In this document: positions 8,689 to 17,318 of the stretch, piece after piece
Layout of the letters: the number at the start of each line of letters is the position of its first letter
Position numbering within the stretch: position 1 is the first letter of the stretch
NCBI GenBank assembly: GCA_945881965.1
Contig: CAMCVS010000008.1
Coordinates: forward strand, 1 to 64,000
Origin: Paracoccus haematequi
Lineage (GTDB): Bacteria; Pseudomonadota; Alphaproteobacteria; Rhodobacterales; Rhodobacteraceae
Reading direction: 5' to 3'
DNA: 64,000 bases
Program-made: the position numbers and the translations under genes
Notes under the pieces: generated by a model
What the model was told of the DNA's origin: nothing
The model's database searches: none
What the model saw: the letters and a program-made list of their open reading frames with translations, nothing else

Positions 8689-9231
8689 ATGCGCCTGATC
8701 TTTGCCCTTTGCCTGCTGACCGCCGCGCCCGTCTGGGCCGAGACATGCCCGCCCGCGCCCGATATCCGGCTGGACGCGGAACGCCTGATCGCGCAGATGC
8801 AGACCGCCCCGGACGAATCCACCGCGCGCGGGCATATGAACGCGCTGTGGCTGCTGTGGACGCAGGCCCCCGATGACACGGCGGGCGCAATGCTGGAACG
8901 CGGCATGGGCCTGATGCAGCGCGGGGAACTGGCGCTGGCGGCGCGGGTGCTGGACGGGTTGACCGCCTATTGCCCCGCCTGGGCCGAGGGGTGGAACCAA
9001 CGCGCCTTTGTCGATTTTCAGGCGGGCGATTTCGCGGGCGCGCTGGCCGGACTGGACCGCGCTTTGGCGCTTGACCCGCGCCATGTCGCGGCGATGGCGG
9101 GGCGCGGATTGTCGCTGTTGGGTCTGAACCGTCAGGCCGAGGGCCGCGCCGCGCTGGAGGCTGCGCTGCGTCTGAACCGCTGGATGCCGGAACGGCGGCT
9201 GCTGGAAAAACTGCGCGGGCAGGATTTGTAA
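8689..9231 (+). CDS. periplasmic TPR-repeat protein
   Basis: A 180-residue protein with a Sec signal peptide (MRLIFALCLLTAAPVWA, cleavage after residue 17). At least two tetratricopeptide units follow between about residues 68 and 165 (AERGLAL-type helices around NQRAFVDFQAGDFAGALAGL and GRGLSLLGLNRQAEGRAALE). TPR proteins act as binding scaffolds, so no enzymatic role is claimed. Four cysteines or fewer are present, and none forms a recognisable motif. Its stop codon lies inside a 17-bp tandem duplication. Confidence 0.8.
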   Translation: MRLIFALCLLTAAPVWAETCPPAPDIRLDAERLIAQMQTAPDESTARGHMNALWLLWTQAPDDTAGAMLERGMGLMQRGELALAARVLDGLTAYCPAWAEGWNQRAFVDFQAGDFAGALAGLDRALALDPRHVAAMAGRGLSLLGLNRQAEGRAALEAALRLNRWMPERRLLEKLRGQDL

Positions 9232-9258
9232 GCCACCCGTTTTTGTAAGCCACCCGTC
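9225..9258. repeat. 17-bp tandem duplication over a stop codon
   Basis: TTTGTAAGCCACCCGT occurs at 9225-9240 and again at 9242-9257, giving a period of 17 bases. The first copy contains the TAA stop of the TPR gene. The second copy carries the same TAA in the trailer. Confidence 0.85.
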
Positions 9259-9302
9259 ACGGGGTTCCCATCGCCCGCGAAATCAGGCACAAAAGTGCCC
9301 GT

Positions 9303-9388
9303 GCCCGCGTGGTGGAATGGTAGACACATGAGACTTAAAATCTCCCGGTCGCAAGGCCGTGCCGGTTCGAGTCCGGCCGCGGGCACCA
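9303..9388 (+). tRNA. tRNA-Leu (anticodon UAA)
   Basis: An 86-nt cloverleaf including an encoded CCA. The acceptor stem GCCCGCG (9303-9309) pairs with CGCGGGC (9378-9384), followed by discriminator A and CCA. The anticodon loop CTTAAAA gives UAA. A long variable arm (CCCGGTCGCAAGGCCG region) and T-loop GTTCGAGTC fit a class II leucine tRNA. Confidence 0.95.
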
Positions 9389-9397
9389 GCACAGCTT

Positions 9398-9434
9398 GAA
9401 AAAACGCAAAACGCGCCACCCCAAGGGCGGCGCG
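9398..9434 (-). terminator. rho-independent terminator of the large acidic protein gene
   Basis: On the minus strand the stem CGCGCCGCCC (9434-9425), loop TTG and GGGTGGCGCG (9421-9412) has one G-T wobble. It is followed by a T-rich tail (TTTTGCGTTTTTT). It lies about 30 bases after the stop of the gene ending at 9464. Confidence 0.75.
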
Positions 9435-9463
9435 CTGTGCACTATCGCAGATGCCGGATTGGA

Positions 9464-11899
9464 TCAGCCCGCCGCGCGGTCATCGGGGCGAAAGCCGATG
9501 CGGTCGGACACGGTGAACCGCCCGCCTTTCAGCTTTTCGATCTTGCCATCGCGTAGCAGCATCCCGAAGGACCGCAGGCCATCTTCGCGGCTGTATTCCG
9601 CGCCGCCCAACTGCCGCACCTTGGTCATCAGTTGCGGGCGCGAAAACTCGCCCTGCCCTTCGACAAAGGCCAGATAGGACGCCGCCGCTTCCAGAACATC
9701 GGACAGCGACCGGGCGCCGACCTGTTCGGCAAACTCGCTGAACCCGCCATCGGGCGCGGCAATCAGCGGTGCGGCGCGTGACGCCATCTGGTCAGGCTGG
9801 CGCGCGGCGGTGCCTGCATCGGTCACGGCGATACGGCGCGGGCGCACGGGCATCGGCGCACCGGCGCTGGCCTGCGCGGGCAGGTCAACGCGCTGTTCCG
9901 CCACCAGTTTCAGCGGCGCAGGGCGTGCATCGCCGGGGCGGCGGGTCATCGCGCCACCATCTGTCACCGGGCGGCGCGGGCGCACCACCGAGGCAAGATC
10001 ATCACGGTACGGGTCCGCCGAGGGTTCGGCTTTCAGCACGCCGCCTTCCTGCTTTTCCGCCTTGGTGGCGGCGACGGCGGCGCGCAGATGCGCAATCGCG
10101 CTGCGACGATGGGTGCTTTCGGGTTCGTCCATCTCCGAAATCGTCTTGGCCATCAGGCGCATCACATCGCGGTCGGCATTGGCATCGGCCAGCCGCTGCC
10201 CGGCTTCGCGCGCGGGGGCGGGGTCGGGTGTGCGTTCGGGTGTGGGCGCAGGCAGCGGCCCGTCCAGACGCAGCGGGTGGCGCGGCAGGACGCGCGGGGT
10301 GACGGTTGCGGCGACGAGGTCCGCCGTATCGTCCTCATCATCCTCGTCCGCGTCATCCACGGCAAACAGCGACCGGGCGGGCGCGACGCTGTCCTCGGCC
10401 ATCAGGGCCTCATCCATCAGGTCGATATCGTCATCGTCCAGCGCATCTTCGGCGATCACATCAGTCACGCCGGACAGATCGGCCAGTTCGGCCTCGACGG
10501 CGGCCAGTTCGCGGGCAAGATCGGCCTCTTCCTCGGGCGACAGGCTGCCGGAGGTCGGCAGGGACGGCGCCGGGGTGGCAGGGGCCGCTGCGGCCTGCAT
10601 CACTACAGCGGGTTCTTCGGCGATCAGGCCATTGTCAACGGCGGCCTGGAAATCGGCGCGTTTCATCTTCATCACACGCGCGCGCAGCGGTGGCACGGCC
10701 GGTTCCTGCGATGCGGCGGTGATTTGCGGTGCGGCGGGGGGTGCGGCGGGGGGGATCATCGCCGCTGCGGCAGCCTCAGCCGGGGCTGCATCGCTGCGCC
10801 GCGCGGTTTTTGCCATCAACCGCGCCAGGATGCTGTCAAGGTCATCGTCCTGCGCGGCGGGTGCCGGGGTGGCGGGTTCCGCGACCACGGCCACAGCCGG
10901 CGCAGTGTCGGCAGGCAACGGATCGCGCAGGATCAGCGTGGCGGCGGCATCGGTCTGCGGGATGATATCCGCGTCGATGTCTGACGCATCGGAACCATCC
11001 GCGCTGTCAACGTCCCGGATTTCCGCGACGGTGTCGAAACCGACGTCCAGACCCGCGTGGTCGGTATCGTCGCGGTCAGCGTCCACGTAATCCGCATCCT
11101 CATAGTCCTGATCTTCATAGTCCAGATCATCATGACCTGCATCGGAATCAGCACGGGCCGCGTGATCGGGTGCGGCTTGCGCATCCCCGCGCAGACCAGC
11201 CATCGCGGCGGCGACTGCGGCGGTGGTGGCGGCGGCGGTCGTGCCCACCTTCTGCGGAGCGGTGATCGCCGCTGCCAGAACGGCAGGCGCGTCGATCAGA
11301 TCAACTTGGCCGACATCGCCATCTGCCGAAAGTGTCTGCGGCGCAGCCAACGCATCGGCGGACATGACACCGGGTTCGGCGGCGGACAGATCGGCGGCGA
11401 TGTCGGTGATTGTCGCGGCAAAAACTTCCTGATCCGCGATGTGGTCCACCACGACCTCGGGCGCGCGGGCCACAACGGCGCGGATACGGTCCAGTTTGGC
11501 GGCAACAGACTCGGGCGTGGCCGCAGCGGACGGCGTCACGGCCATAACCTCGGTCTGCGTCACAGCCGACGCCGCCGACGGGTCGGGCCAGACATCGGTC
11601 AGATCATCGCTGACAGCGGGCGGCACCGGTGCGGCCGGGGCGGGGGCCGCCGCGCGCAACACGATCCGGTCGCGGTCCATCCGCGCATCGACGCGGCGGT
11701 CGATCTCGCGCCCCGCGATACGCGCCAGCATCTCGGCGTCCGGCGTCGGCGGTTCAGCCCCGAAATAGCGGTCATCGGCGGCAAGGTCGCGAAAGTATTC
11801 GGCAATCGCCTTCATCGTTTCAAACGAGTCGTCGAACCCTTCCAAGGTGCAGGAGAAGGTGCCGTATGAGACTGTGAGAACCTTGTTGGTATTGACCAT
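9464..11899 (-). CDS. large acidic, low-complexity conserved Rhodobacteraceae protein of unknown function
   Basis: An 811-residue protein. The first ~60 residues (MVNTNKVLTVSYGTFSCTLE, then GFDDSFETMKAIAEYFRDLAADDRYFGA) and the last ~95 (from EFAEQVGARSLSDVLEAAASYLAFVEGQG to the end) look structured and conserved. The end resembles a small DNA- or protein-binding winged-helix-like module (REDGLRSFGMLLRDGKIEKLKGGRFTVSD), which is inference only. Between them lies a long Ala/Pro/Asp-rich, probably disordered region with an Asp/Tyr-rich patch near residues 256-286. No signal peptide or membrane segment is seen. ATG 11899 starts the conserved N-terminus; the frame extends upstream without similarity. 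I recall close relatives across Rhodobacterales, sometimes labelled CheA-like, a label I see no support for. Confidence 0.75.
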   Translation of the reverse strand: MVNTNKVLTVSYGTFSCTLEGFDDSFETMKAIAEYFRDLAADDRYFGAEPPTPDAEMLARIAGREIDRRVDARMDRDRIVLRAAAPAPAAPVPPAVSDDLTDVWPDPSAASAVTQTEVMAVTPSAAATPESVAAKLDRIRAVVARAPEVVVDHIADQEVFAATITDIAADLSAAEPGVMSADALAAPQTLSADGDVGQVDLIDAPAVLAAAITAPQKVGTTAAATTAAVAAAMAGLRGDAQAAPDHAARADSDAGHDDLDYEDQDYEDADYVDADRDDTDHAGLDVGFDTVAEIRDVDSADGSDASDIDADIIPQTDAAATLILRDPLPADTAPAVAVVAEPATPAPAAQDDDLDSILARLMAKTARRSDAAPAEAAAAAMIPPAAPPAAPQITAASQEPAVPPLRARVMKMKRADFQAAVDNGLIAEEPAVVMQAAAAPATPAPSLPTSGSLSPEEEADLARELAAVEAELADLSGVTDVIAEDALDDDDIDLMDEALMAEDSVAPARSLFAVDDADEDDEDDTADLVAATVTPRVLPRHPLRLDGPLPAPTPERTPDPAPAREAGQRLADANADRDVMRLMAKTISEMDEPESTHRRSAIAHLRAAVAATKAEKQEGGVLKAEPSADPYRDDLASVVRPRRPVTDGGAMTRRPGDARPAPLKLVAEQRVDLPAQASAGAPMPVRPRRIAVTDAGTAARQPDQMASRAAPLIAAPDGGFSEFAEQVGARSLSDVLEAAASYLAFVEGQGEFSRPQLMTKVRQLGGAEYSREDGLRSFGMLLRDGKIEKLKGGRFTVSDRIGFRPDDRAAG

Positions 11900-12076
11900 C
11901 ACAACTTGCTTTCCTTGCTGGCACCTGCCGTCGATCTGACAGATACATTCACTGATCACAGGGTTTACCATACGCCCCACGTCGAAAGCGGAACGAATCT
12001 TCGATTTTTACCGTATCATTTCATGTTCATATTGTGGTCTGTGCAAAATCCCGACCGCAATCAGGGGGAAATAGCG

Positions 12077-12742
12077 GTGATTGTAGACGAATTGGCGCCG
12101 ATCACCCTGATCGGCAGCGGCGATGCGGATGCCGCAACAATCGCTTCGGCGCTGGCGCTGGCCCCGGTTGTCGTCGCAGCCGATGGTGGCGCGGTGGCGG
12201 CGCTGGCGGCAGGCGTGGTGCCGCGCGCGGTGATCGGTGACTTGGACAGCCTGCCGGAGGCTATCCGCGCGCAGCTTGACCCGGCAACGGTGCATCCGGT
12301 GCCGGAACAGGACAGCACCGATTTCGAGAAATGCCTGCAACGGCTGCGCGCGCCCTTGATCCTTGCCATCGGGTTCACCGGCGACCGCATGGATCATCAA
12401 CTGGCGGCGCTGAGCGCGCTGGTGCGATACCCTGCGCAGCGCTGCATCGTGATCGCGCCGGGGCAGATCGCGTTCCTGTGCCCGCCGGTGTTGTCCCTGC
12501 CGGTCGAGGCCGGAACGCTGGTGTCGCTGTATCCGCTGGGCGCGGTCAGGGGGACATCGGACGGGCTGCAATGGCCGATCGCGGGGCTGGATTTTGCACC
12601 AGACGGGCGGGTGGGGACGTCGAATTGCGCCACAGGCCCGGTCACGCTGACGTTTGACGCCGCGCGGATGCTGGTCATTCTGCCGCGACAGACGCTGCCG
12701 ATGGCAGTTGCCGCCCTGTTGGCCGCGCCTGCGCGCTGGTGA
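12077..12742 (+). CDS. thiamine pyrophosphokinase (thiamine diphosphokinase)
   Basis: A 221-residue cytoplasmic enzyme transferring pyrophosphate from ATP to thiamine. Family motifs are GDLDSLPEAIR, DSTDFEKCLQRL and GFTGDRMDHQLAALSAL, followed by the beta-sandwich domain with SLYPLG. A GTG start at 12077 is chosen because it follows GGGGGA at about seven bases and begins where homology begins; the open frame continues upstream to an ATG at 11906 without family similarity. The AT-richer leader (11900-12076), divergent from the large acidic protein gene, probably holds both promoters. Its 3' end overlaps the convergent DMT transporter gene by 68 bases. Confidence 0.87.
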   Translation: MIVDELAPITLIGSGDADAATIASALALAPVVVAADGGAVAALAAGVVPRAVIGDLDSLPEAIRAQLDPATVHPVPEQDSTDFEKCLQRLRAPLILAIGFTGDRMDHQLAALSALVRYPAQRCIVIAPGQIAFLCPPVLSLPVEAGTLVSLYPLGAVRGTSDGLQWPIAGLDFAPDGRVGTSNCATGPVTLTFDAARMLVILPRQTLPMAVAALLAAPARW

Positions 12743-13640
12743 ACGCGGCCAGCCGCGCCGCCGCCCGTTCGCGCAGGATGATGTAAAGCCCCGCCGCCAT
12801 GGTGATGGCAATTCCCACCATCGCCAGCCCATTCGGCAGATCGCGCCAGATTGCCCAGCCGATCACGACGGCCACCGGAATCTCTAGATACTGCATCGGG
12901 GCCAGCGTGGCCGCAGGCGCATAGCGCAGCGACCAGACCATCAACAGATGGCTCACACTGCCCACCACACCGATGGCGATCAGCAGGCCCCAGCTTGATG
13001 TGGGCAACGCAGGCACGGCCAGCGCAGCAATGCCGCTGCCCGGACCCCAGATCACCAGTGGCGTCAACAGCGCCACCGCGATCCAGCCCGACACCATCTG
13101 CATCCCCACCGGATCGGTTTCCTTGGCGATCTGGCGGGTCAACAGCATGAAACAGGCGAAATTCACCGCCACGCCCAAGGGCAACAACGCGGGCCAGCCC
13201 ACTGCGGCAAAAGACGGCTGCACCACCAGTAACGTGCCCGCAAACCCCGCCCCTGCCGCCCACAACCGGCGCGGGCCGACCTCTTCGCCCAGAAAGAAAA
13301 ACCCAAGCGCCAGCATCAGGAACGGCATGACAAAGATGATCGCCACCGCATCCGCCAGCGGCAGGAATTGCAGCGCCGTGAACATCAGCCCGATCCCGAA
13401 GATATGCAGCACCGTGCGCAGCACCACGATGCCCAGCACCCGCCCCCGCATCCGCCAGGCCCGCCCGCCGAACCAAACGACCGGGATCAGCATCACCGCC
13501 TGCACCGCAAAGCGCAGGAACACCGCCAGACCCAGCGGCACGAGTTCCCCCAACAGCTTGGCCAGCGCGTCGCCCAACGGGGCCAGCACGCAGAACCCCA
13601 GCATCAGGGCAATCCCCAGCAATGGTTGATCCTTTGTCAT
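12675..13640 (-). CDS. EamA/DMT-family transporter (copy 1)
   Basis: A 321-residue inner-membrane protein with about ten hydrophobic helices and two EamA repeats (~residues 10-150 and 160-290). Drug/metabolite transporters of this type export amino acids, metabolites or drugs by proton exchange; the substrate here is unknown. It is a paralogue of the next gene: both start with LLGIALMLxFC and share GPRRLWAAGAGFAGTLLVVQPSF-like and Y(L/S)EI..A..IGW-like segments. The last 23 codons overlap the convergent thiamine pyrophosphokinase gene. Confidence 0.88.
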   Translation of the reverse strand: MTKDQPLLGIALMLGFCVLAPLGDALAKLLGELVPLGLAVFLRFAVQAVMLIPVVWFGGRAWRMRGRVLGIVVLRTVLHIFGIGLMFTALQFLPLADAVAIIFVMPFLMLALGFFFLGEEVGPRRLWAAGAGFAGTLLVVQPSFAAVGWPALLPLGVAVNFACFMLLTRQIAKETDPVGMQMVSGWIAVALLTPLVIWGPGSGIAALAVPALPTSSWGLLIAIGVVGSVSHLLMVWSLRYAPAATLAPMQYLEIPVAVVIGWAIWRDLPNGLAMVGIAITMAAGLYIILRERAAARLAAFTSAQARPTGRQLPSAASVAAE

Positions 13641-13710
13641 GGCGAGAGGCTAGGCCGGGAAAATGAGTCGTGCAACCCGCTTTCGCAACCATAACCTGCA
13701 TGACGCAAAG

Positions 13711-14643
13711 TCACTCTGCCTGTGCGCGTAACTTGCGGTCGGCCAACCGCTCGCGATACACCACGTAAAGCCCGGACCCGATGATGATGACGATGCCGGT
13801 GACGCTGAGCGCATTGGGCAGATCGCCGAATACCATCCAGCCAAGGGCGACGGCGGTGACGATTTCGGAATAATGGATCGGGGCCAACACCTGCGACGGC
13901 GCAAATTTCAGCGCATAGGACATGAACAGATGCGCCACCGCCGATGCCCCGCCAACACCTGCCAGCCACAGCCATGCGGTGCCCTGCGGCGGCACGATGG
14001 TCATGGTGGGGATGGCCAGCCGATCCGTGACCAGCAGCACCGGCAGGCAAATCGCGGCGGCAATGACCGAGGTGTGAAACTGCATCGGCACCGGGTCCAT
14101 CCGTTGCGACAGGCTGCGCGTGACCAGCATATACAGTGCAAATGTCACCGCCGTGCCCAAGGGCAGCAGCGCCACCAGCCCGAATCGCGCAAACGACGGC
14201 TGGATCACCAGCAACGCACCCGCAAACCCCACCGCCACGGCGGCCAGACGGCGCGGCCCGACAGGTTCGTTCAACCAGAACCGCGCAATCAGCAGGATCA
14301 CGAACGGCTCGACAAAGGCGATGGCCAGCGCATCCGCCACCGGCATGAACCGCACCGCGCCGACAAAGGTATAGGTGGACAGGATCAGAAACACCGCCCG
14401 CCAGATCAGCGCGCGCGCCACACCGGGGGGCCGCCGCAACCCGTGCCCCAGTAGCAGGCAGACGGGCACCATCAGCGCACCCTGCACCAGAAAACGCGCC
14501 AGCGTGATCTGCCCGACCGGGATCGTCGCAGTGGCCAGCTTGGACGCCACGTCGATCAGCGGCGCGGTGATGCAGAACGCTAGCATCAGGGCGATGCCCA
14601 GCAACGTGCGGTCGGCGGCGGGGGTGGTCATGGTATGGGTCAT
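13711..14643 (-). CDS. EamA/DMT-family transporter (copy 2)
   Basis: A 310-residue inner-membrane protein with ten predicted helices in two EamA repeats. It matches copy 1 over its length (GPRRLAAVAVGFAGALLVIQPSFARFG, VLAPIHYSEIVTAVALGWMVFGDLPNALS), so the pair probably arose by tandem duplication. It lies 70 bases upstream of copy 1 on the same strand and may be cotranscribed with it. Substrate is unknown. Confidence 0.88.
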   Translation of the reverse strand: MTHTMTTPAADRTLLGIALMLAFCITAPLIDVASKLATATIPVGQITLARFLVQGALMVPVCLLLGHGLRRPPGVARALIWRAVFLILSTYTFVGAVRFMPVADALAIAFVEPFVILLIARFWLNEPVGPRRLAAVAVGFAGALLVIQPSFARFGLVALLPLGTAVTFALYMLVTRSLSQRMDPVPMQFHTSVIAAAICLPVLLVTDRLAIPTMTIVPPQGTAWLWLAGVGGASAVAHLFMSYALKFAPSQVLAPIHYSEIVTAVALGWMVFGDLPNALSVTGIVIIIGSGLYVVYRERLADRKLRAQAE

Positions 14644-14702
14644 ATGTTCCGGTTACCCGCGCCGCCGCGCGGCGTCAGGCCCGTTTGCGACATGGCACCG
14701 GA

Positions 14703-15551
14703 TCAGCCCTTGAAGACCGGGGCACGGCCGGACAGGTTCGCACTGATCTGTTCCATCTGATGCGGACGCCCGATCAGCGCGGCCTGTTCCACGCTTTCGG
14801 CCATCAGAACATCGGCGCGGTGTGCCCCCGATTCCGCCAGCGCGATCAGCCGCTTGGCCGCGCGGATGGCCGAAGGCGAGCGCGCGGCGATCTGACCCGC
14901 CAGCGCCATGGCGGCGGCCAGCGGATCATCGGCCAGTTCCGTGACCAGCCCCAAGGCCTGCGCCTGCGGGGCCGCGACCGCCTCCGCCGTATAGGTCATC
15001 CGCCGCAGCACATCCGACCGGATCAGCCCCGGCAGGATCACCATCCCGCCCATGTCGGGCACGAGGCCCCATTTCATCTCCATGATCGCCAGCTTTGTGT
15101 CGGGATGCGCGATGCGGATATCGGCGCCCAGCGCCAGTTGCAGCCCCGCGCCATAGGCCACCCCATGCAGCGCCGCGATCACCGGCACCGGGACGCGCCG
15201 CCAGACCAGACAGACCTCCTGCATCAGGTTGGCATCGTCATGGCTGCGCGGCAGGATTCGCGCGGCGGGGTCACCGCCGGCAAAGGCGGCAAAGCTGGCC
15301 ACATCCAGCCCCGCGCAAAAGCTGCGCCCCTCGCCCGAGATCACCACGGCGCGCACATCCGCCGCCATCAGCGATTGCCCCGCCGCCACCACCGCCTCGG
15401 CCATCGCCGGGTCCACCGCGTTCATCTTGTCGGCGCGTGTCAGGCGCACATGGGCGATGTGATCGGCGATGGTCACGGTGACACGCGCGGCAACGTCGGA
15501 CGGGTCGGGTGTATGGACATGGATCGTGGGGTGCGGTGCGGTGGCGGTCAT
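14703..15551 (-). CDS. enoyl-CoA hydratase/isomerase (crotonase) family protein
   Basis: A 282-residue crotonase-fold enzyme acting on acyl-CoA. The oxyanion-hole segments GEGRSFCAGLDVASF and HGVAYGAGLQLALGADIRIAHPDTKLAIMEMKWGLVPDMGG are clear. The usual hydratase glutamate pair is not obvious: the second position reads Asp in GLVPDMGG, as in several isomerases. Hydratase or isomerase is therefore undecided. ATG 15551 follows AAGGAGATC at ideal spacing; the frame extends upstream to 15647 without family similarity. Confidence 0.87.
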   Translation of the reverse strand: MTATAPHPTIHVHTPDPSDVAARVTVTIADHIAHVRLTRADKMNAVDPAMAEAVVAAGQSLMAADVRAVVISGEGRSFCAGLDVASFAAFAGGDPAARILPRSHDDANLMQEVCLVWRRVPVPVIAALHGVAYGAGLQLALGADIRIAHPDTKLAIMEMKWGLVPDMGGMVILPGLIRSDVLRRMTYTAEAVAAPQAQALGLVTELADDPLAAAMALAGQIAARSPSAIRAAKRLIALAESGAHRADVLMAESVEQAALIGRPHQMEQISANLSGRAPVFKG

Positions 15552-15695
15552 GATGATCTCCTTGGTCGCCACATGGTGACCGCAGCAAGGCCCGCGCGTC
15601 AAACCCGGACGTGGCGTCCTGCCCTTCGCTTTGCGACGGCCGCACACCCTGCCTGCCCTCTTGCCTGCCCGCCGGGGTTCCGCTTATCTCGCGCC

Positions 15696-16802
15696 ATGAC
15701 ACATCCGCGCCTCACCCCGCTCGCCCTGACCCTGCCCGAAACCGTGCCTTTTGTTGGCCCCGAAGCGCAGGAACGCGCGCGCGGCGCGCCGTTTGCCGCG
15801 CGGATCGGCGCGAATGAAAGCGTGTTCGGCCCCGCCCCCGCCGCCATCGCCGCGATGGAGAGGGCCGCGCGCGAGGTCTGGATGTATGGCGACCCCGAAA
15901 GCCATGACCTGCGCGCGGCCCTTGCCGCACATCACGGCGTGGACATCACCAATGTCGTGGTGGGCGAAGGCATTGACGGGCTGCTGGGATACCTCGTGCG
16001 GCTGATCGCAGGGCCGGGGGATGCGGTGGTCACCTCCGACGGGGCCTATCCGACGTTCAATTACCATGTCGCAGGCTTTGGCGCGGCGCTGCACAAGGTG
16101 CCTTACCGCGACGATCACGAAGACCTGCCCGCCTTGATCGCGCGCGCCGCCGAGGTGGACGCGCGTCTGATCTATCTGGCGAACCCGGATAACCCGATGG
16201 GCACCTGCCATCCCGGCGCAGAGATCGTGGCGGCGCTGGATCATCTGCCGCCGGGGTGCCTGTTGGTGCTGGACGAGGCCTATATCGAACTGGCCCCACC
16301 GGGCACCGCCGCGCCTGTCGCGATCGACGATCCCCGCGTGATCCGGATGCGGACGTTTTCCAAGGGCCACGGCATGGCGGGCGCGCGCGTCGGCTATGCG
16401 CTGGGGGCGGCCCCGCTGATCCGGGCGTTCGAAAAGGTTCGCAACCATTTCGGCATGTCGCGCATCGCGCAGGCGGGGGCGCTGGCGTCACTCAGTGATC
16501 CCGGCTGGCTGGACTTGGTGCGGTCCGAGGTTGTGGCATCGCGCGCGCGGATCGCGGCGATTGCGGCAGAGGCCGGATTGCGCGCGCTGCCGTCGGCGAC
16601 GAATTTCGTCGCGGTGGATTGCGGGCACGACGGCGCATTCGCGCGCCGGGTGCTGGATGGGTTGCTGGCGCGCGGCGTGTTCGCGCGGATGCCGGGGGTG
16701 GCGCCGCTGAACCGCTGTATCCGGATTTCCTGCGGGCGTGAGGCCGAGATGGACGTGCTGGCCGCCGCCTTGCCCGCCGCTGTGCAAGCGGCGCGGGGGT
16801 GA
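15696..16802 (+). CDS. HisC-like PLP-dependent aminotransferase
   Basis: A 368-residue fold-type I aminotransferase resembling histidinol-phosphate aminotransferase. Motifs are ANESVFGPAPAAIAAM (40-54), ANPDNPMGT (162-170), VLDEAYIEL (191-199) and the PLP lysine Lys223 in TFSKGHGMAGARVGYALG. The C-terminal substrate Arg lies in CIRISCGREAEM. Stand-alone HisC-like genes may serve histidine, phenylalanine or other amino-acid metabolism, and no his genes are nearby, so the specific substrate is left open. ATG 15696 starts the conserved N-terminus. Confidence 0.87.
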   Translation: MTHPRLTPLALTLPETVPFVGPEAQERARGAPFAARIGANESVFGPAPAAIAAMERAAREVWMYGDPESHDLRAALAAHHGVDITNVVVGEGIDGLLGYLVRLIAGPGDAVVTSDGAYPTFNYHVAGFGAALHKVPYRDDHEDLPALIARAAEVDARLIYLANPDNPMGTCHPGAEIVAALDHLPPGCLLVLDEAYIELAPPGTAAPVAIDDPRVIRMRTFSKGHGMAGARVGYALGAAPLIRAFEKVRNHFGMSRIAQAGALASLSDPGWLDLVRSEVVASRARIAAIAAEAGLRALPSATNFVAVDCGHDGAFARRVLDGLLARGVFARMPGVAPLNRCIRISCGREAEMDVLAAALPAAVQAARG

Positions 16803-16820
16803 TGGCTGCAAGCAGCCATC
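16801..16820. repeat. perfect hairpin after the aminotransferase stop, part of a CGTAGG-type repeat
   Basis: GATGGCTGC (16801-16809), loop AA, GCAGCCATC (16812-16820) is a perfect 9-bp stem overlapping the TGA stop. The following CTACGGG makes the minus strand begin CCCGTAGGATGG, like the hairpin at 17281. No T-tract follows, so it is not a classical terminator. Confidence 0.7.
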
Positions 16821-16905
16821 CTACGGGATATGCGCGCACAGCGTTGTGACTGGTATTTCGGGAATGATCCCGCGATGTTGCGACCACACTTCAAGGAGTT
16901 ACCCC

Positions 16906-17271
16906 ATGCGCGCCGCGCTGCTGTCCCTGATCCTTGCCGCCGCTGCCCTGCCAGTCACGGCGCAGACCGTGGACCATTCCTCCCACACCGGCCACACGAT
17001 GCCCGCTGATGCCGCGCCCTCGACCAAGGCCTTTACGGCGGTCAATGACGCGATGCACCGCGACATGGCGATTGCGTTCACCGGCAAGGCCGATGTGGAT
17101 TTCGTGCGCGGCATGATCCCGCATCATCAGGGCGCGGTGGACATGGCGCGGGTGCTGCTGGAATTCGGCACCGACCCGGAATTGCGCGCCTTCGCCGAAG
17201 GGATCATCGCGGCGCAGGAGGCCGAAATCGCCTTCATGAACGCCTGGCTCGCCAAGAACGCGCCGAACTGA
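16906..17271 (+). CDS. secreted DUF305 family protein
   Basis: A 121-residue protein with a Sec signal peptide (MRAALLSLILAAAALPVTAQ, cleavage near residue 19). A short His-rich segment (HSSHTGHTMP) is followed by a DUF305 domain containing MHRDMAIAFTGKADVDFVRGMIPHHQGAVDMARV. Family members are periplasmic four-helix proteins, often found with copper genes, and the His/Met content fits metal binding by inference. ATG 16906 follows AAGGAG. No copper gene is adjacent, although a copper ATPase is elsewhere in this window at 57.2 kb. Confidence 0.88.
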   Translation: MRAALLSLILAAAALPVTAQTVDHSSHTGHTMPADAAPSTKAFTAVNDAMHRDMAIAFTGKADVDFVRGMIPHHQGAVDMARVLLEFGTDPELRAFAEGIIAAQEAEIAFMNAWLAKNAPN

Positions 17272-17280
17272 CGCTTCGTA

Positions 17281-17302
17281 GGGTGGGTCTTCAGACCCAC
17301 CC
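17281..17302. repeat. perfect 10-bp-stem hairpin between convergent genes
   Basis: GGGTGGGTCT (17281-17290), loop TC, AGACCCACCC (17293-17302). It lies between the converging DUF305 and aminotransferase genes. Preceded by CGTA, it reads CGTAGGGTGGG, matching the CGTAGGATGG start of the 16801 hairpin on its minus strand. No T-tract follows; a bidirectional terminator role is possible. Confidence 0.7.
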
Positions 17303-17318
17303 CCCCCCTTGCGACGGG

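Noticed and set aside
11900-12076. Thiamine riboswitch upstream of the pyrophosphokinase gene
   Set aside because: The conserved CUGAGA and GACC thi-box pieces were not found in the leader.
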